This document shows, one piece after another, positions 1 through 5,242 of a stretch of 5,795 bases of DNA; the stretch's first letter is position 1, and every line of letters starts with the position of its first letter. The DNA lies in contig CAWJKX010000054.1 of the NCBI GenBank assembly GCA_963843065.1, forward strand, positions 1 through 5,795, in the 5' to 3' direction. The notes under the pieces were generated by a model. That model saw nothing but the letters and a program-made list of their open reading frames with translations, was not told the DNA's origin and ran no database searches. This stretch comes from JAGVPT01 sp963843065 (GTDB lineage Bacteria; Bacteroidota; Ignavibacteria; UBA10030; UBA8401). Both the position numbers and the translations under genes were made by a program.

Positions 1-1443
1 TACGGACCGCCATATGATGATGCACGGAGGTCGTACCACGCCACGATCGCACCTCCTGCATCATCGGAGACAATGAGAGGATGCTCTTGATATGTGGAAG
101 GAGTAGTTGACACTGGATTGCCGGAAGTACCATACGTTGCATTCGACCATACCGGTTGTCCGCTGCCGTTCACGTGCTGCGCAAATATGTTAAGTCCATT
201 TTGCAGACCTTGAGTCCAGGCTACGATCATACCTCCGTTGTCGTCTGTCGTTAGCACCTCACCGCTGGTGTTTGCAGCGATAGCAGCAGGTTTTGCTCCC
301 CACGGCAGAGATCCATCGGAAGCAATTTTCTGCACATACGTGTAGTTCGCGCCGTCAGTCCACGTGAGGAGCGCTGTGCCGTTTTCCCCAGGGATCATGG
401 AAAGCTTCTCCTGACCGGTAGAGGCAGGTCCTGTCAACAAGGATGCCGAGCGAATCCGATGCAGAAATCCAGGTGAGCGCCCCTGAGGCGTTAATGTGAC
501 CCGCATACGCGTGAGAAGATGACCCGCTGAACGATTGTTCCCACGCGTAGATTGCGCCGCCGGCATTATCGGAAACAAGTACCTCATTCTTTTGCTGCTG
601 CAGAAACGACGGCTTCGGTGCGAGGGCCACCCCCAACGTGTCCCATTGCCTTGCACCCGTGATGTCCAGTTTTTGGGCAAAGAGAGAGATTCCGGTCGTG
701 AAGGCATTTCGAACGTCTGTCCAGGCGATAATTACGCCCGTCGTTCCATTTTGCAAAAGCTGTATCTGCGAATATCCTCCATCCGGCAAGCCGCTGCTGA
801 GAGTACTAAAACCATTCATCGCGGGCATAAACCAGAGAATATTTCCCGAACTATCAACGCGGGAGACGATCAGATTTTGAAATCCATAATTGAGAATCGT
901 CCAACTCACATAAGCGCCCCCAAAACCGTCTGCCGCAATTCCCCCCGCAGAGATGGGATATAAAAGCTGTAAATACTCCGGTTGCGCGATCGCTAAGCCG
1001 GCGTTTCCCCAACTCAGAGTGCCGTTTGGAGCGATTCGCTGCGCAAAGATCGCCGTCGAGGGACTCCCTAAGACAGAGTCTCGATTTTGTTCAGCCCACG
1101 ACACGATGATTCCACCGTCTCCGACAGCCGCCACCTGAGGTTGGATTTGATCTGCTCCGCCGGGACAGATTTCAAGGCCGTTCGCGGTCCACACTGCATC
1201 TCCATTCTTGTTGAGGTGTTGTGCAAAAATTTTTGGTATGCCGTTTGCCGCACGCGTATCATCCCAAACGACAAAAGCCCCGCCCGCGCCGTCCTTCAGC
1301 ATGACAACGTCGGCTGCCGAATGTCCGCCTGTATCGACAGAAGTGTTCTTGGATGGATCGCTTGCCCATTGGGCAAGGGACGTATCGATACGGCACATCA
1401 GGAAAACTGAGACTACAAAGGTAACGAAGTAGAACCTGCGCAT
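1..1443 (-). CDS. Secreted repeat protein, partial and frameshifted (probable T9SS cargo or cell-surface protein)
   Basis: The function of this protein is unknown. The start at 1443 is chosen because AGAAAGGA lies 7 bases before the ATG and the product opens with a textbook signal peptide (MRRFYFVTFVVSVFLMC, then RIDTSLAQ). A longer reading from 1524 would bury that signal. After the signal come about eight units of 50-60 residues with the pattern D-x-GG-A-hydrophobic-W-x-D, then I-F-A-Q, then G-x-x-x-W-x-x-x-G, as in DGAGGAFVVWDDTR and DNGGMIVAWTQ. Such repeats suggest beta-propeller blades, which is inference. The frame that begins at 1443 stays open to 355, but repeat homology leaves it at residue 334 (base 441) and continues one base out of phase (LLTGPASTGQEK onward) with no stop to the window edge. 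About 480 residues are visible. The C-terminus, where a T9SS sorting domain would be expected, lies outside. It is either a recent pseudogene or carries a sequencing error. Confidence 0.8.
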
Positions 1444-1445
1444 AA

Positions 1446-1454
1446 AATAATCCT
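1446..1454 (-). promoter_or_regulatory. Ribosome binding site deciding the start at 1443
   Basis: On the minus strand the stretch AGAAAGGA precedes ATTATTTT and the ATG at 1443-1441. This places initiation at MRRFYF and not at the in-frame ATGs further upstream, which lack an equivalent site. The 41-residue protein gene at 3260 has a similar AGAAAGGA with about the same spacing, so the motif looks typical of this genome. Confidence 0.6.
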
Positions 1455-1553
1455 TTCTTCTATAATTGGTTATTGGTTGGTTCATTGTCAGTCGGGCAGA
1501 GTGACATCGTGGATAGTTCAACATCTATTTCGTTGATGACGGATAAAAGAGCC

Positions 1554-1732
1554 TTACTCCAGCAGCATCACGTTCATCTTGGTTTTCCCGTCAGACTCCT
1601 GCGTGAGATGTAGACTTCGCCTGCAATGTCAGAAGCGTTGTACTCTGTCTAATGATTTATTCCCGCTGCCGCTTCGCCGATGAAAGGTGTTGCGACTTCC
1701 TGACCAAGAGTGCTAAAAAGTTTCAGCGTTGC
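1554..1732 (-). pseudogene. Decayed T9SS type-A C-terminal sorting domain (3' remnant of a secreted-protein gene)
   Basis: Reading the minus strand from 1732 gives ATLKLFSTLGQEVATPF, then IGEAAAGINH, a TAG stop, then TEYNASDIAGEVYI. After a frame change near 1605-1610 it gives LTQESDGKTKMNVMLLE and a TAA stop at 1556-1554. This follows the T9SS type-A sorting domain (Por secretion system C-terminal domain) from end to end: x-L-K-hydrophobic-(Y/F)-N-x-L-G-(Q/R)-E-V-A-T, then A-G-x-H, then (Y/F)-N-A-S-x-L-A-S-G-x-Y, then a lysine-rich K-M-x-L-L end. The in-frame stop and the frameshift show that it is dead. Nothing upstream (1733-2200) continues as a convincing cargo domain, so the rest was deleted or has decayed beyond recognition. 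A short reading ending NVDVY at about 1740-1755 may be the start of the missing VYPNPF motif, but that is weak. The domain would be the end of a gene oriented like the 1443-1 gene. Confidence 0.75.
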
Positions 1733-2433
1733 CCCTTATAAACATCAACATTCCGGTCGGAACGGTTACTCGCTTGGTCGGCAAGAATCTCCCGCCGCAT
1801 TTCAGGGCATCCGTTGTTCGGCATTGACCGGGCATTCAGCCGCGAATCTATTTATCCCTTGAATATAAAATTGAATCATCTGAAAAAATCGTTTCGCGCT
1901 AAGCCGCGAAGGATTTGTTTTAGAATCATTTTGCGACTTTGCGTCTGGCAGTCATCCCCTTGGGATTTGCGCGAGCCGCACTTTCGGGATTATTGCTATA
2001 ATTCGATTGTATGGCAAAAAATGATGGAGGGAAATTATGTTTTAATTTAGCTTTTCCTTTAAAAAAAGTCAAGACAATAAAGGGGAACATGACGTTGCGC
2101 ACGTTGTTGTTTTCTGACCAGAACAAGTTTATCAATGCGCAGCGATCACGGTGAGATCTAAACGCCCTGCGTCGTCTGCTATGATAAGGTAACATGCACT
2201 CTAGAGTCAATGTTCCCGACGCGGTGCACTTATCGGGTCTTTACACTGTTGAAGTTTTCATCACCATGAAGATTAGCTCCGGTTTTTATTCGAGGAATAA
2301 ACGGGCGATGTCCACAACCGGCTCGGCGAGGTCGGTCGAATAGAAATTCGAACGCGTATGAGTTTTTCACATCTTGGAGGAGGGAACTATGGAGGTTTGA
2401 CAGCCAGGAATGTTTTTACTGAGGATTGTGCAG
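1733..2433. other. Gene-free stretch with stem-loops
   Basis: I see no credible coding sequence here. Short readings on both strands lack ribosome binding sites and recognisable motifs. The stretch holds a GC-rich hairpin at 1886-1915, a small hairpin at 1954-1966 (ATCCC, CTT, GGGAT), and a strong Shine-Dalgarno-like GGAGGAGGG at 2376-2384 followed by ATG at 2389 that runs only three codons to a TGA. The decayed sorting domain next to it suggests the region is gene debris. Confidence 0.5.
1886..1915. repeat. Hairpin with GC-rich stem, REP-like or terminator-like
   Basis: AAATC (1886-1890) pairs with GATTT (1911-1915), and the inner TTCGCG (1893-1898) pairs perfectly with CGCGAA (1905-1910) around the loop CTAAGC. 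A T-rich run (TGTTTTAG) follows on the plus strand. The motif, followed by GCGACTTTGCGTC at about 1932-1944, resembles dispersed intergenic repeats seen in many bacterial genomes. With a single copy in view that cannot be shown. An intrinsic terminator is the other reading, though no gene ends just upstream on the plus strand. Confidence 0.4.
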
Positions 2434-2516
2434 TGCCGAGAGGGGGATTCGAACCCCCAATGCCTTACGGCGCTAGCTCCTAAGGCTAGTGTGTCTGCCA
2501 ATTCCACCATCTCGGC
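2434..2516 (-). tRNA. tRNA-Leu, anticodon UAG
   Basis: The minus strand folds as a complete class II tRNA of 83 bases. The acceptor stem is seven perfect pairs (GCCGAGA with TCTCGGC). The anticodon stem is CTAGC with GCTAG around the loop CTTAGGA, giving anticodon TAG, which reads CUA and other CUN leucine codons. The long variable arm (GCC, GTAA, GGC) is typical of leucine tRNAs. The T arm is GGGGG, TTCGAAT, CCCCC. The discriminator base is A, the usual leucine identity base. CCA is not encoded, because ACTG follows the acceptor, so it must be added enzymatically. No clear promoter or terminator was recognised. Apparent reading frames across this segment are antisense artefacts. Confidence 0.97.
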
Positions 2517-2573
2517 TTGGAAATTCGCACATTTTGGGCAGTGCGATAACCATATTCTAACAAAAACCGCTAT

Positions 2574-2585
2574 CCTACTAACGAC
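2574..2585 (+). repeat. Flanking direct repeat, left copy
   Basis: CCTACTAACGAC is identical to 2762-2773 on the other side of the MITE-like element. TTCTAAC also precedes both copies (2555-2561 and 2753-2759), so the duplication may be longer than a simple target site duplication. Confidence 0.55.
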
Positions 2586-2590
2586 TTTAC

Positions 2591-2608
2591 TAGAAGCCGT
2601 CTCAAAAA
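2591..2608 (+). repeat. Left terminal inverted repeat
   Basis: TAGAAGCCGTCTCAAAAA pairs with 2740-2757 at 15 of 18 positions. The mismatches cluster at the sixth, eighth and ninth bases, so the outer TAGAA and inner TCTCAAAAA blocks are perfect. Confidence 0.7.
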
Positions 2609-2619
2609 CATGTCACTTG

Positions 2620-2669
2620 ATCCTTCGATGCGCTCTCCCGCTCTTCGAGCGGGATCGCTTACTCAGGAT
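2620..2669 (-). repeat. REP-like hairpin module A
   Basis: Read on the minus strand the module is CCTGAGTAAG, a short spacer, a perfect eight-pair hairpin with loop GAA (TCCCGCTC at 2636-2643 on the plus strand against GAGCGGGA at 2647-2654), then GCGCATCGAAGG. The outer ATCCT (2620-2624) and AGGAT (2665-2669) also pair. The CCTGAG...TCGAAGG frame belongs to a widespread class of bacterial intergenic palindromes, recognised from memory. Confidence 0.7.
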
Positions 2670-2687
2670 GAAGGGACCATTTGTTCA

Positions 2688-2725
2688 CCCTGAGCAAGTC
2701 CCCCGAAGGGGGACGCGTCGAAGGG
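2688..2725 (+). repeat. REP-like hairpin module B
   Basis: CCCTGAGCAAG leads into the perfect seven-pair hairpin GTCCCCC (2698-2704), loop GAA, GGGGGAC (2708-2714), followed by GCGTCGAAGGG. The outer CCCT (2688-2691) pairs with AGGG (2722-2725). It keeps the conserved ends and GAA loop of module A while the stem sequence differs, so the structure is preserved by compensatory change. It lies in the opposite orientation to module A. Confidence 0.7.
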
Positions 2726-2739
2726 CTAACACAAGACCA

Positions 2740-2757
2740 TTTTTGAGATAGGTTCTA
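2740..2757 (-). repeat. Right terminal inverted repeat
   Basis: TTTTTGAGATAGGTTCTA is the partner of the left end at 2591-2608. The nine-base GATAGGTTC inside it recurs at 2781-2789 beyond the element, which may be a leftover of an earlier rearrangement. Confidence 0.7.
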
Positions 2758-2761
2758 ACCA

Positions 2762-2773
2762 CCTACTAACGAC
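2762..2773 (+). repeat. Flanking direct repeat, right copy
   Basis: CCTACTAACGAC is identical to 2574-2585 and begins four bases outside the right terminal repeat. The left copy ends five bases outside the left terminal repeat. Confidence 0.55.
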
Positions 2774-2820
2774 CTACAGCGATAGGTTCAGCCAAAATTA
2801 GAGTGCACATGCACAAGCGA

Positions 2821-2887
2821 GAGAGCTTCAGAACACCTATGCACTACACCCATTTGGGTGCAAGATTTGTTAGTTTTTAAAGCTCTC
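2821..2887. repeat. Long-range inverted repeat enclosing a hairpin
   Basis: GAGAGCTT (2821-2828) and AAGCTCTC (2880-2887) are perfect complements. Between them CACCCA (2847-2852) and TGGGTG (2855-2860) form a tight hairpin. No T-run follows, so this is not a standard terminator, and its role is unknown. Confidence 0.4.
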
Positions 2888-3052
2888 ATCGTGTTCTTAT
2901 TAAAGATAATGAACCATTACAGTCTATGCAAATATTATTAGTCCTAACGAACTTAAACAATCAGAACAGATTCTCGAATAGAATGAATTGGGGTTGATGC
3001 GGAGAGAAGGAAAATAAGAACGCCCGACTCATCACGTGGGCGCTTGTTTTCG

Positions 3053-3076
3053 CACGTTACGGTTTCACTTTGGAAT
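3053..3076 (+). repeat. 24-bp near-direct repeat, first copy
   Basis: This 24-base segment matches 3161-3184 at 21 positions, with the shared core CACTTTGGAAT followed in both copies by an AT-rich run (ATATAATATT here). The copies start 108 bp apart. It may be an operator or promoter duplication ahead of the gene at 3260. Confidence 0.5.
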
Positions 3077-3124
3077 ATATAATATTTTCCGGCGCATTCA
3101 TCAATCAAACAAAGGTTTGCAATG

Positions 3125-3220
3125 AAGTGTAACACAACTGATGAATCTCGGCGATTAGAGCATGTTACAGTTACACTTTGGAATTATATTTATGAGTTGA
3201 CATGGTACGACAAGTTGTGT
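3125..3220 (+). promoter_or_regulatory. Possible multi-state RNA leader upstream of the lysine-rich protein gene
   Basis: One segment, 3125-3139, has three mutually exclusive perfect partners downstream. AAGTGTAAC (3125-3133) pairs with GTTACACTT (3170-3178). TGTAACA (3128-3134) pairs with TGTTACA (3163-3169). ACACAACT (3132-3139) pairs with AGTTGTGT (3213-3220). The last partner ends 40 bases before the start codon at 3260. Competing pairings are typical of attenuators and riboswitch-like leaders. I recognise no known riboswitch class, and chance pairing in AT-rich sequence cannot be excluded. Confidence 0.3.
3161..3184 (+). repeat. 24-bp near-direct repeat, second copy
   Basis: This copy contains the shared core CACTTTGGAAT followed by TATATTTATG. 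It overlaps the inverted-repeat arms 3163-3169 and 3170-3178, so it may act both as a DNA site and as an RNA pairing element. Confidence 0.5.
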
Positions 3221-3246
3221 AGCTTAATCATCACACTCTATAATAG

Positions 3247-3252
3247 AAAGGA
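3247..3252 (+). promoter_or_regulatory. Ribosome binding site of the lysine-rich protein gene
   Basis: AAAGGA lies seven bases before the ATG at 3260 and decides that start over the upstream in-frame ATG at 3122. A TATAAT at 3239-3244 immediately precedes it, too close for a normal -10 element unless the transcript lacks the ribosome binding site. Confidence 0.6.
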
Positions 3253-3259
3253 ACAAGTC

Positions 3260-3385
3260 ATGAGCAAAAGTCAAAACACGAAAAAGGATTCAAAGAAGAA
3301 ACCGGCAAAGACCATGAAAGAAAAGAAAGCGGAGAAGAGAGAAAAGAAAAATGAAAAGATAAACCCAACAATAATGAATCTATAA
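3260..3385 (+). CDS. Small lysine-rich protein, 41 residues, function unknown
   Basis: The product begins MSKSQNTKKDSKKKPAKTMK and continues EKKAEKREKKNEKINPTIMNL. Its first 33 residues are nearly half lysine or arginine and would be disordered or helical, with no membrane segment or signal. The start at 3260 is preceded by AGAAAGGA with a seven-base spacer. The frame is open upstream to 3122, but that part (rich in C, W and Y, with no ribosome binding site) looks non-coding. The K-K-x-P-A-K-T-x-K-E-K-K-A-E-K pattern resembles small lysine-rich hypothetical proteins I recall from Bacteroidota, whose function is unknown to me. Such strongly basic proteins may bind nucleic acid or ribosomes, which is inference. 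It lies about 80-110 bp before the GH130 gene on the same strand and may share a transcript. Confidence 0.75.
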   Translation: MSKSQNTKKDSKKKPAKTMKEKKAEKREKKNEKINPTIMNL

Positions 3386-3459
3386 GGCGGTAAGATACAG
3401 AATTTCAATCGACAATTGTGAGTTTGAAGTCGGTTGATTTGGTAAATAGATGACTTTGT

Positions 3460-3464
3460 GGAGG
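3460..3464 (+). promoter_or_regulatory. Strong Shine-Dalgarno site pointing to a non-ATG start of the GH130 gene
   Basis: GGAGG lies four bases before an ATC at 3469 that is in frame with the GH130 gene. Between it and ATG 3499 there is no in-frame ATG, GTG or TTG. Initiation at ATC would restore a positively charged n-region (KHR) and a full hydrophobic core. The four-base spacing is shorter than usual. Confidence 0.45.
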
Positions 3465-3498
3465 CAATATCAAACATAGATTTATATGTTTAATACTG

Positions 3499-4560
3499 AT
3501 GATTTTTTTAGGATGCGCTTCGGTTCATTCACAGCAATCCGATTTTGCATCCTTCCATAAACCCGAAGAAAATCCGATCATTCGACCCGACTCATCGTTC
3601 AGTTTCTTTTGTCCGGTTAAACATGAAGTCGTCAAGTGGCAACAAGCGGATGTCTTTAATCCCGCGGCTATTGTCAAGGACAACAAGGTGTTTTTACTCA
3701 TCCGTTGCGAAGACAACCCATCCGCTTACTTAGGAGGCCGGACTTCCAGAATTGGCATGGCGTCCAGCGATGATGGAATACACTTTACCAAATACCCAAC
3801 GCCCGTTTTGTATCCGGACACCGGCGCATACTTGGTGTACGACTATCCGGGTGGTTGCGAAGACCCGAGGATAGTTCAAACGGATGATTCCGTCTACGTC
3901 ATGACATTTACGTCGTGGAATCGCAAGCTCCCGCGCCTGAGCATCGCGTTTTCAAAGGATTTGATTCATTGGGAAAAGAAGGGCCCGGCCTTTTCAAGGG
4001 CCTATGACGGCAAATTCTTGGATACATGGTCAAAATCCGGCTCCATCGTTACAAAAATGGAAAACGGCCGGCAGATCGCAGCGAAAATCAACGGAAAGTA
4101 TTTGATGTCCTGGGGAGAACGGTTCATCAACCTGGCCTGGTCGGATAACTTTATAGATTGGAACCCAACGCTGGATGAGAACGGCGATCTGAAAGCAGTC
4201 GTGCGGCCGCGGAAGAAGAAATTTGATGCCCTGCTTACAGAGTGCGGTCCACCGGCAGTAGTAATGGATGAGGGAATCGTCCTGTTGTATAATGGTCAGA
4301 ATTCCACCGGAGAGGATGCCGATAAATCACTTCCCGGACGCACGTATTCAGTCGGCAAGGTTATTTTCGATATTAACGATCCCGATAAAGTAGTCTATCG
4401 TTCAGATACATGTCTCCTCAAACCAACCCTGCCGCATGAGCTCACGGGACAATATAAGGCCGGGACAACGTTTGCGGAAGGGCTTGTGTACTTTAAGTCA
4501 AAATGGTTTCTTTATTATGGGACCGCGGATTCATTCGTTGGCGTGGCTGTCTCAGAATAA
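3499..4560 (+). CDS. Glycoside hydrolase family 130 protein (beta-mannosidase or mannosyl phosphorylase), exported
   Basis: The 353-residue product matches GH130 (COG2152-type predicted glycosylase), a five-bladed beta-propeller family that cleaves or phosphorolyses beta-mannosides. Visible landmarks are FNPAAI (53-58), LIRCEDN (67-73), RTSRIGMASSDDG (81-93), GGCEDPRI (118-125) with the conserved Asp122 as expected acid, SIAFSKDLIHW (148-158), TECGPPAVV (247-255), LLYNG (262-266) and the closing YYGTADSFVGVAV. Glu248 stands where phosphorylases usually have GAG in the GAGPPP motif, which together with export favours the hydrolase subgroup; this rests on memory of the family. ATG 3499 leaves a stunted leader (MIFLGCASVHSQQ) with no ribosome site. 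The same frame upstream reads IKHRFICLIL straight into it, giving a complete signal peptide led by GGAGG at 3460-3464, so the true start may be ATC at 3469. It stands alone, with no other polysaccharide genes in view. Confidence 0.9.
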   Translation: MIFLGCASVHSQQSDFASFHKPEENPIIRPDSSFSFFCPVKHEVVKWQQADVFNPAAIVKDNKVFLLIRCEDNPSAYLGGRTSRIGMASSDDGIHFTKYPTPVLYPDTGAYLVYDYPGGCEDPRIVQTDDSVYVMTFTSWNRKLPRLSIAFSKDLIHWEKKGPAFSRAYDGKFLDTWSKSGSIVTKMENGRQIAAKINGKYLMSWGERFINLAWSDNFIDWNPTLDENGDLKAVVRPRKKKFDALLTECGPPAVVMDEGIVLLYNGQNSTGEDADKSLPGRTYSVGKVIFDINDPDKVVYRSDTCLLKPTLPHELTGQYKAGTTFAEGLVYFKSKWFLYYGTADSFVGVAVSE

Positions 4561-4593
4561 AGTCATCGCCCGCAGATATTTATGGAGAACGCA

Positions 4594-4624
4594 AGACGGA
4601 TGATTTTATTTGATCGGTCCGTCT
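4594..4624. terminator. Stem-loop after the GH130 gene, possible terminator without a T-run
   Basis: AGACGGA (4594-4600) and TCCGTCT (4618-4624) are perfect complements around a 17-base loop, 34 bases after the GH130 stop codon. No T-tract follows, so it may be a transcript-stabilising or factor-dependent site instead of an intrinsic terminator. Confidence 0.35.
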
Positions 4625-4781
4625 GCTGCGTAATGAGTTGGTATTTACATACCCGCTATTGCTAATGAATGAGATCATTTTTGTCTTTTTAAGATCACAC
4701 AATAGTTCGTCGATGAAGGCTGCATACTCCCCCCGCATCAAAATAAGGTGGTACGTCTATAGTCAGGGCACCTGCATATCG

Positions 4782-4802
4782 TTATCGCCAAAAAAGCGAT
4801 AA
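4782..4802. repeat. Perfect seven-pair hairpin
   Basis: TTATCGC (4782-4788) and GCGATAA (4796-4802) pair around the loop CAAAAAA. No T-run follows on either strand outside the loop, so a terminator role is doubtful. Confidence 0.4.
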
Positions 4803-5242
4803 ATGATGGCAGATTTTTATCTGAAACTGTATGACCTCATCTCTTAGCCAGAACTACAAAATTCATCGACGTTGAGCGCGAAATATTTGCAGATGCTTGT
4901 GAAGAGGGGCCTTTTTTAATGTAGATTGCCCTCAAATCATCCTTTATACTCAACAGTAGTTAGATGAATTGGATAAATTTAGCGATCAACTATCAGCAAA
5001 ATTATTGGCAGAATCGGAACAAGATGAAAGTAGTAACTCATAGTTTTGGATCGGATAGTGCGGAGCGAGGAGCCGATGCGGTCGGAAAGAAGAAAGTCGA
5101 AGGGCAGGAAGAAAGCGATCGGGTGAGAGGTGGCGAAAATGGTGGTCAACAGCGCTGAACGTAGATCTTGGAGAGGCCGCCGCTGGGGATCAGGTGGCTG
5201 TTTGGTAGAGTCCCCGGGCCTACTCTTTTGATCGGTGGCTGA

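Larger units (their letters stand above)
2591..2757. mobile_element. MITE-like non-autonomous element with terminal inverted repeats and two inverted REP-like modules
   Basis: This 167-bp stretch is bounded by 18-base terminal inverted repeats. The left end is TAGAAGCCGTCTCAAAAA (2591-2608), and the reverse complement of the right end (2740-2757) is TAGAACCTATCTCAAAAA, matching at 15 of 18 positions. Inside are two hairpin modules of shared design in opposite orientation, at 2620-2669 and 2688-2725. No protein is encoded, so any movement would need a transposase supplied elsewhere. The 12-base CCTACTAACGAC flanks the element on both sides (2574-2585 and 2762-2773), which could be a target duplication or an older tandem duplication. 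It sits 75 bp from the 5' end of the tRNA-Leu gene. Calling it mobile is inference from structure. Confidence 0.65.
2774..3259. other. Non-coding stretch rich in inverted and direct repeats
   Basis: No credible gene is seen. A perfect eight-base inverted repeat (GAGAGCTT at 2821-2828, AAGCTCTC at 2880-2887) encloses a hairpin CACCCA, TT, TGGGTG at 2847-2860. Further on lie the near-direct repeat 3053-3076/3161-3184 and the mutually exclusive pairings of 3125-3139. A TATAAT occurs at 3078-3083 but I cannot find a matching upstream hexamer. The second half is probably the 5' leader or control region of the small gene at 3260. Confidence 0.5.

Noticed and set aside
1068..1274. 68-codon minus frame inside the repeat protein
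   Set aside because: It is a shifted shadow of the same strand and lacks the repeat pattern.
535..1432. Several plus-strand frames (61-142 codons) opposite the repeat protein
   Set aside because: They are antisense shadows of the minus-strand gene, whose repeats and signal peptide are clear.
1814..2210. Overlapping frames of 78 codons (plus) and 94 codons (minus)
   Set aside because: No ribosome site, domain or coding-like composition was seen in either, and one runs through the hairpin at 1886-1915.
2230..2370. Minus frame starting at GTG 2370 (KNSYAFEFLFDRPRR...)
   Set aside because: No ribosome site and no recognisable motif; probably chance.
2410..2751. 113-codon plus-strand reading frame
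   Set aside because: It crosses the tRNA-Leu gene antisense and most of the MITE-like element, and has no coding signature.
2434..2757. tRNA-anchored genomic island or attachment site
   Set aside because: No second copy of the tRNA 3' end and no integrase are in the window, and the element lies on the 5' side of the tRNA.
2953..3135. 60-codon minus frame
   Set aside because: It lacks a ribosome site and lies in the repeat-rich control region.
3197..3244. TTGACA at 3197-3202 with TATAAT at 3239-3244 as a sigma-70 promoter
   Set aside because: The spacing is 36 bases instead of about 17, and the TATAAT is too close to the ribosome site.
3122..3259. Upstream extension of the lysine-rich protein to ATG 3122
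   Set aside because: The added residues are unlike the rest, no ribosome site precedes 3122, and a good site decides for 3260.
3271..3733. Frames opposite or shifted within the lysine-rich and GH130 genes
   Set aside because: They are shadows; the phenylalanine-rich minus frame is simply the complement of lysine codons.
4580..4738. 52-residue minus frame (MRGEYAAFIDELL...)
   Set aside because: It looks faintly protein-like but has no ribosome site and no family I recognise; too weak to annotate.
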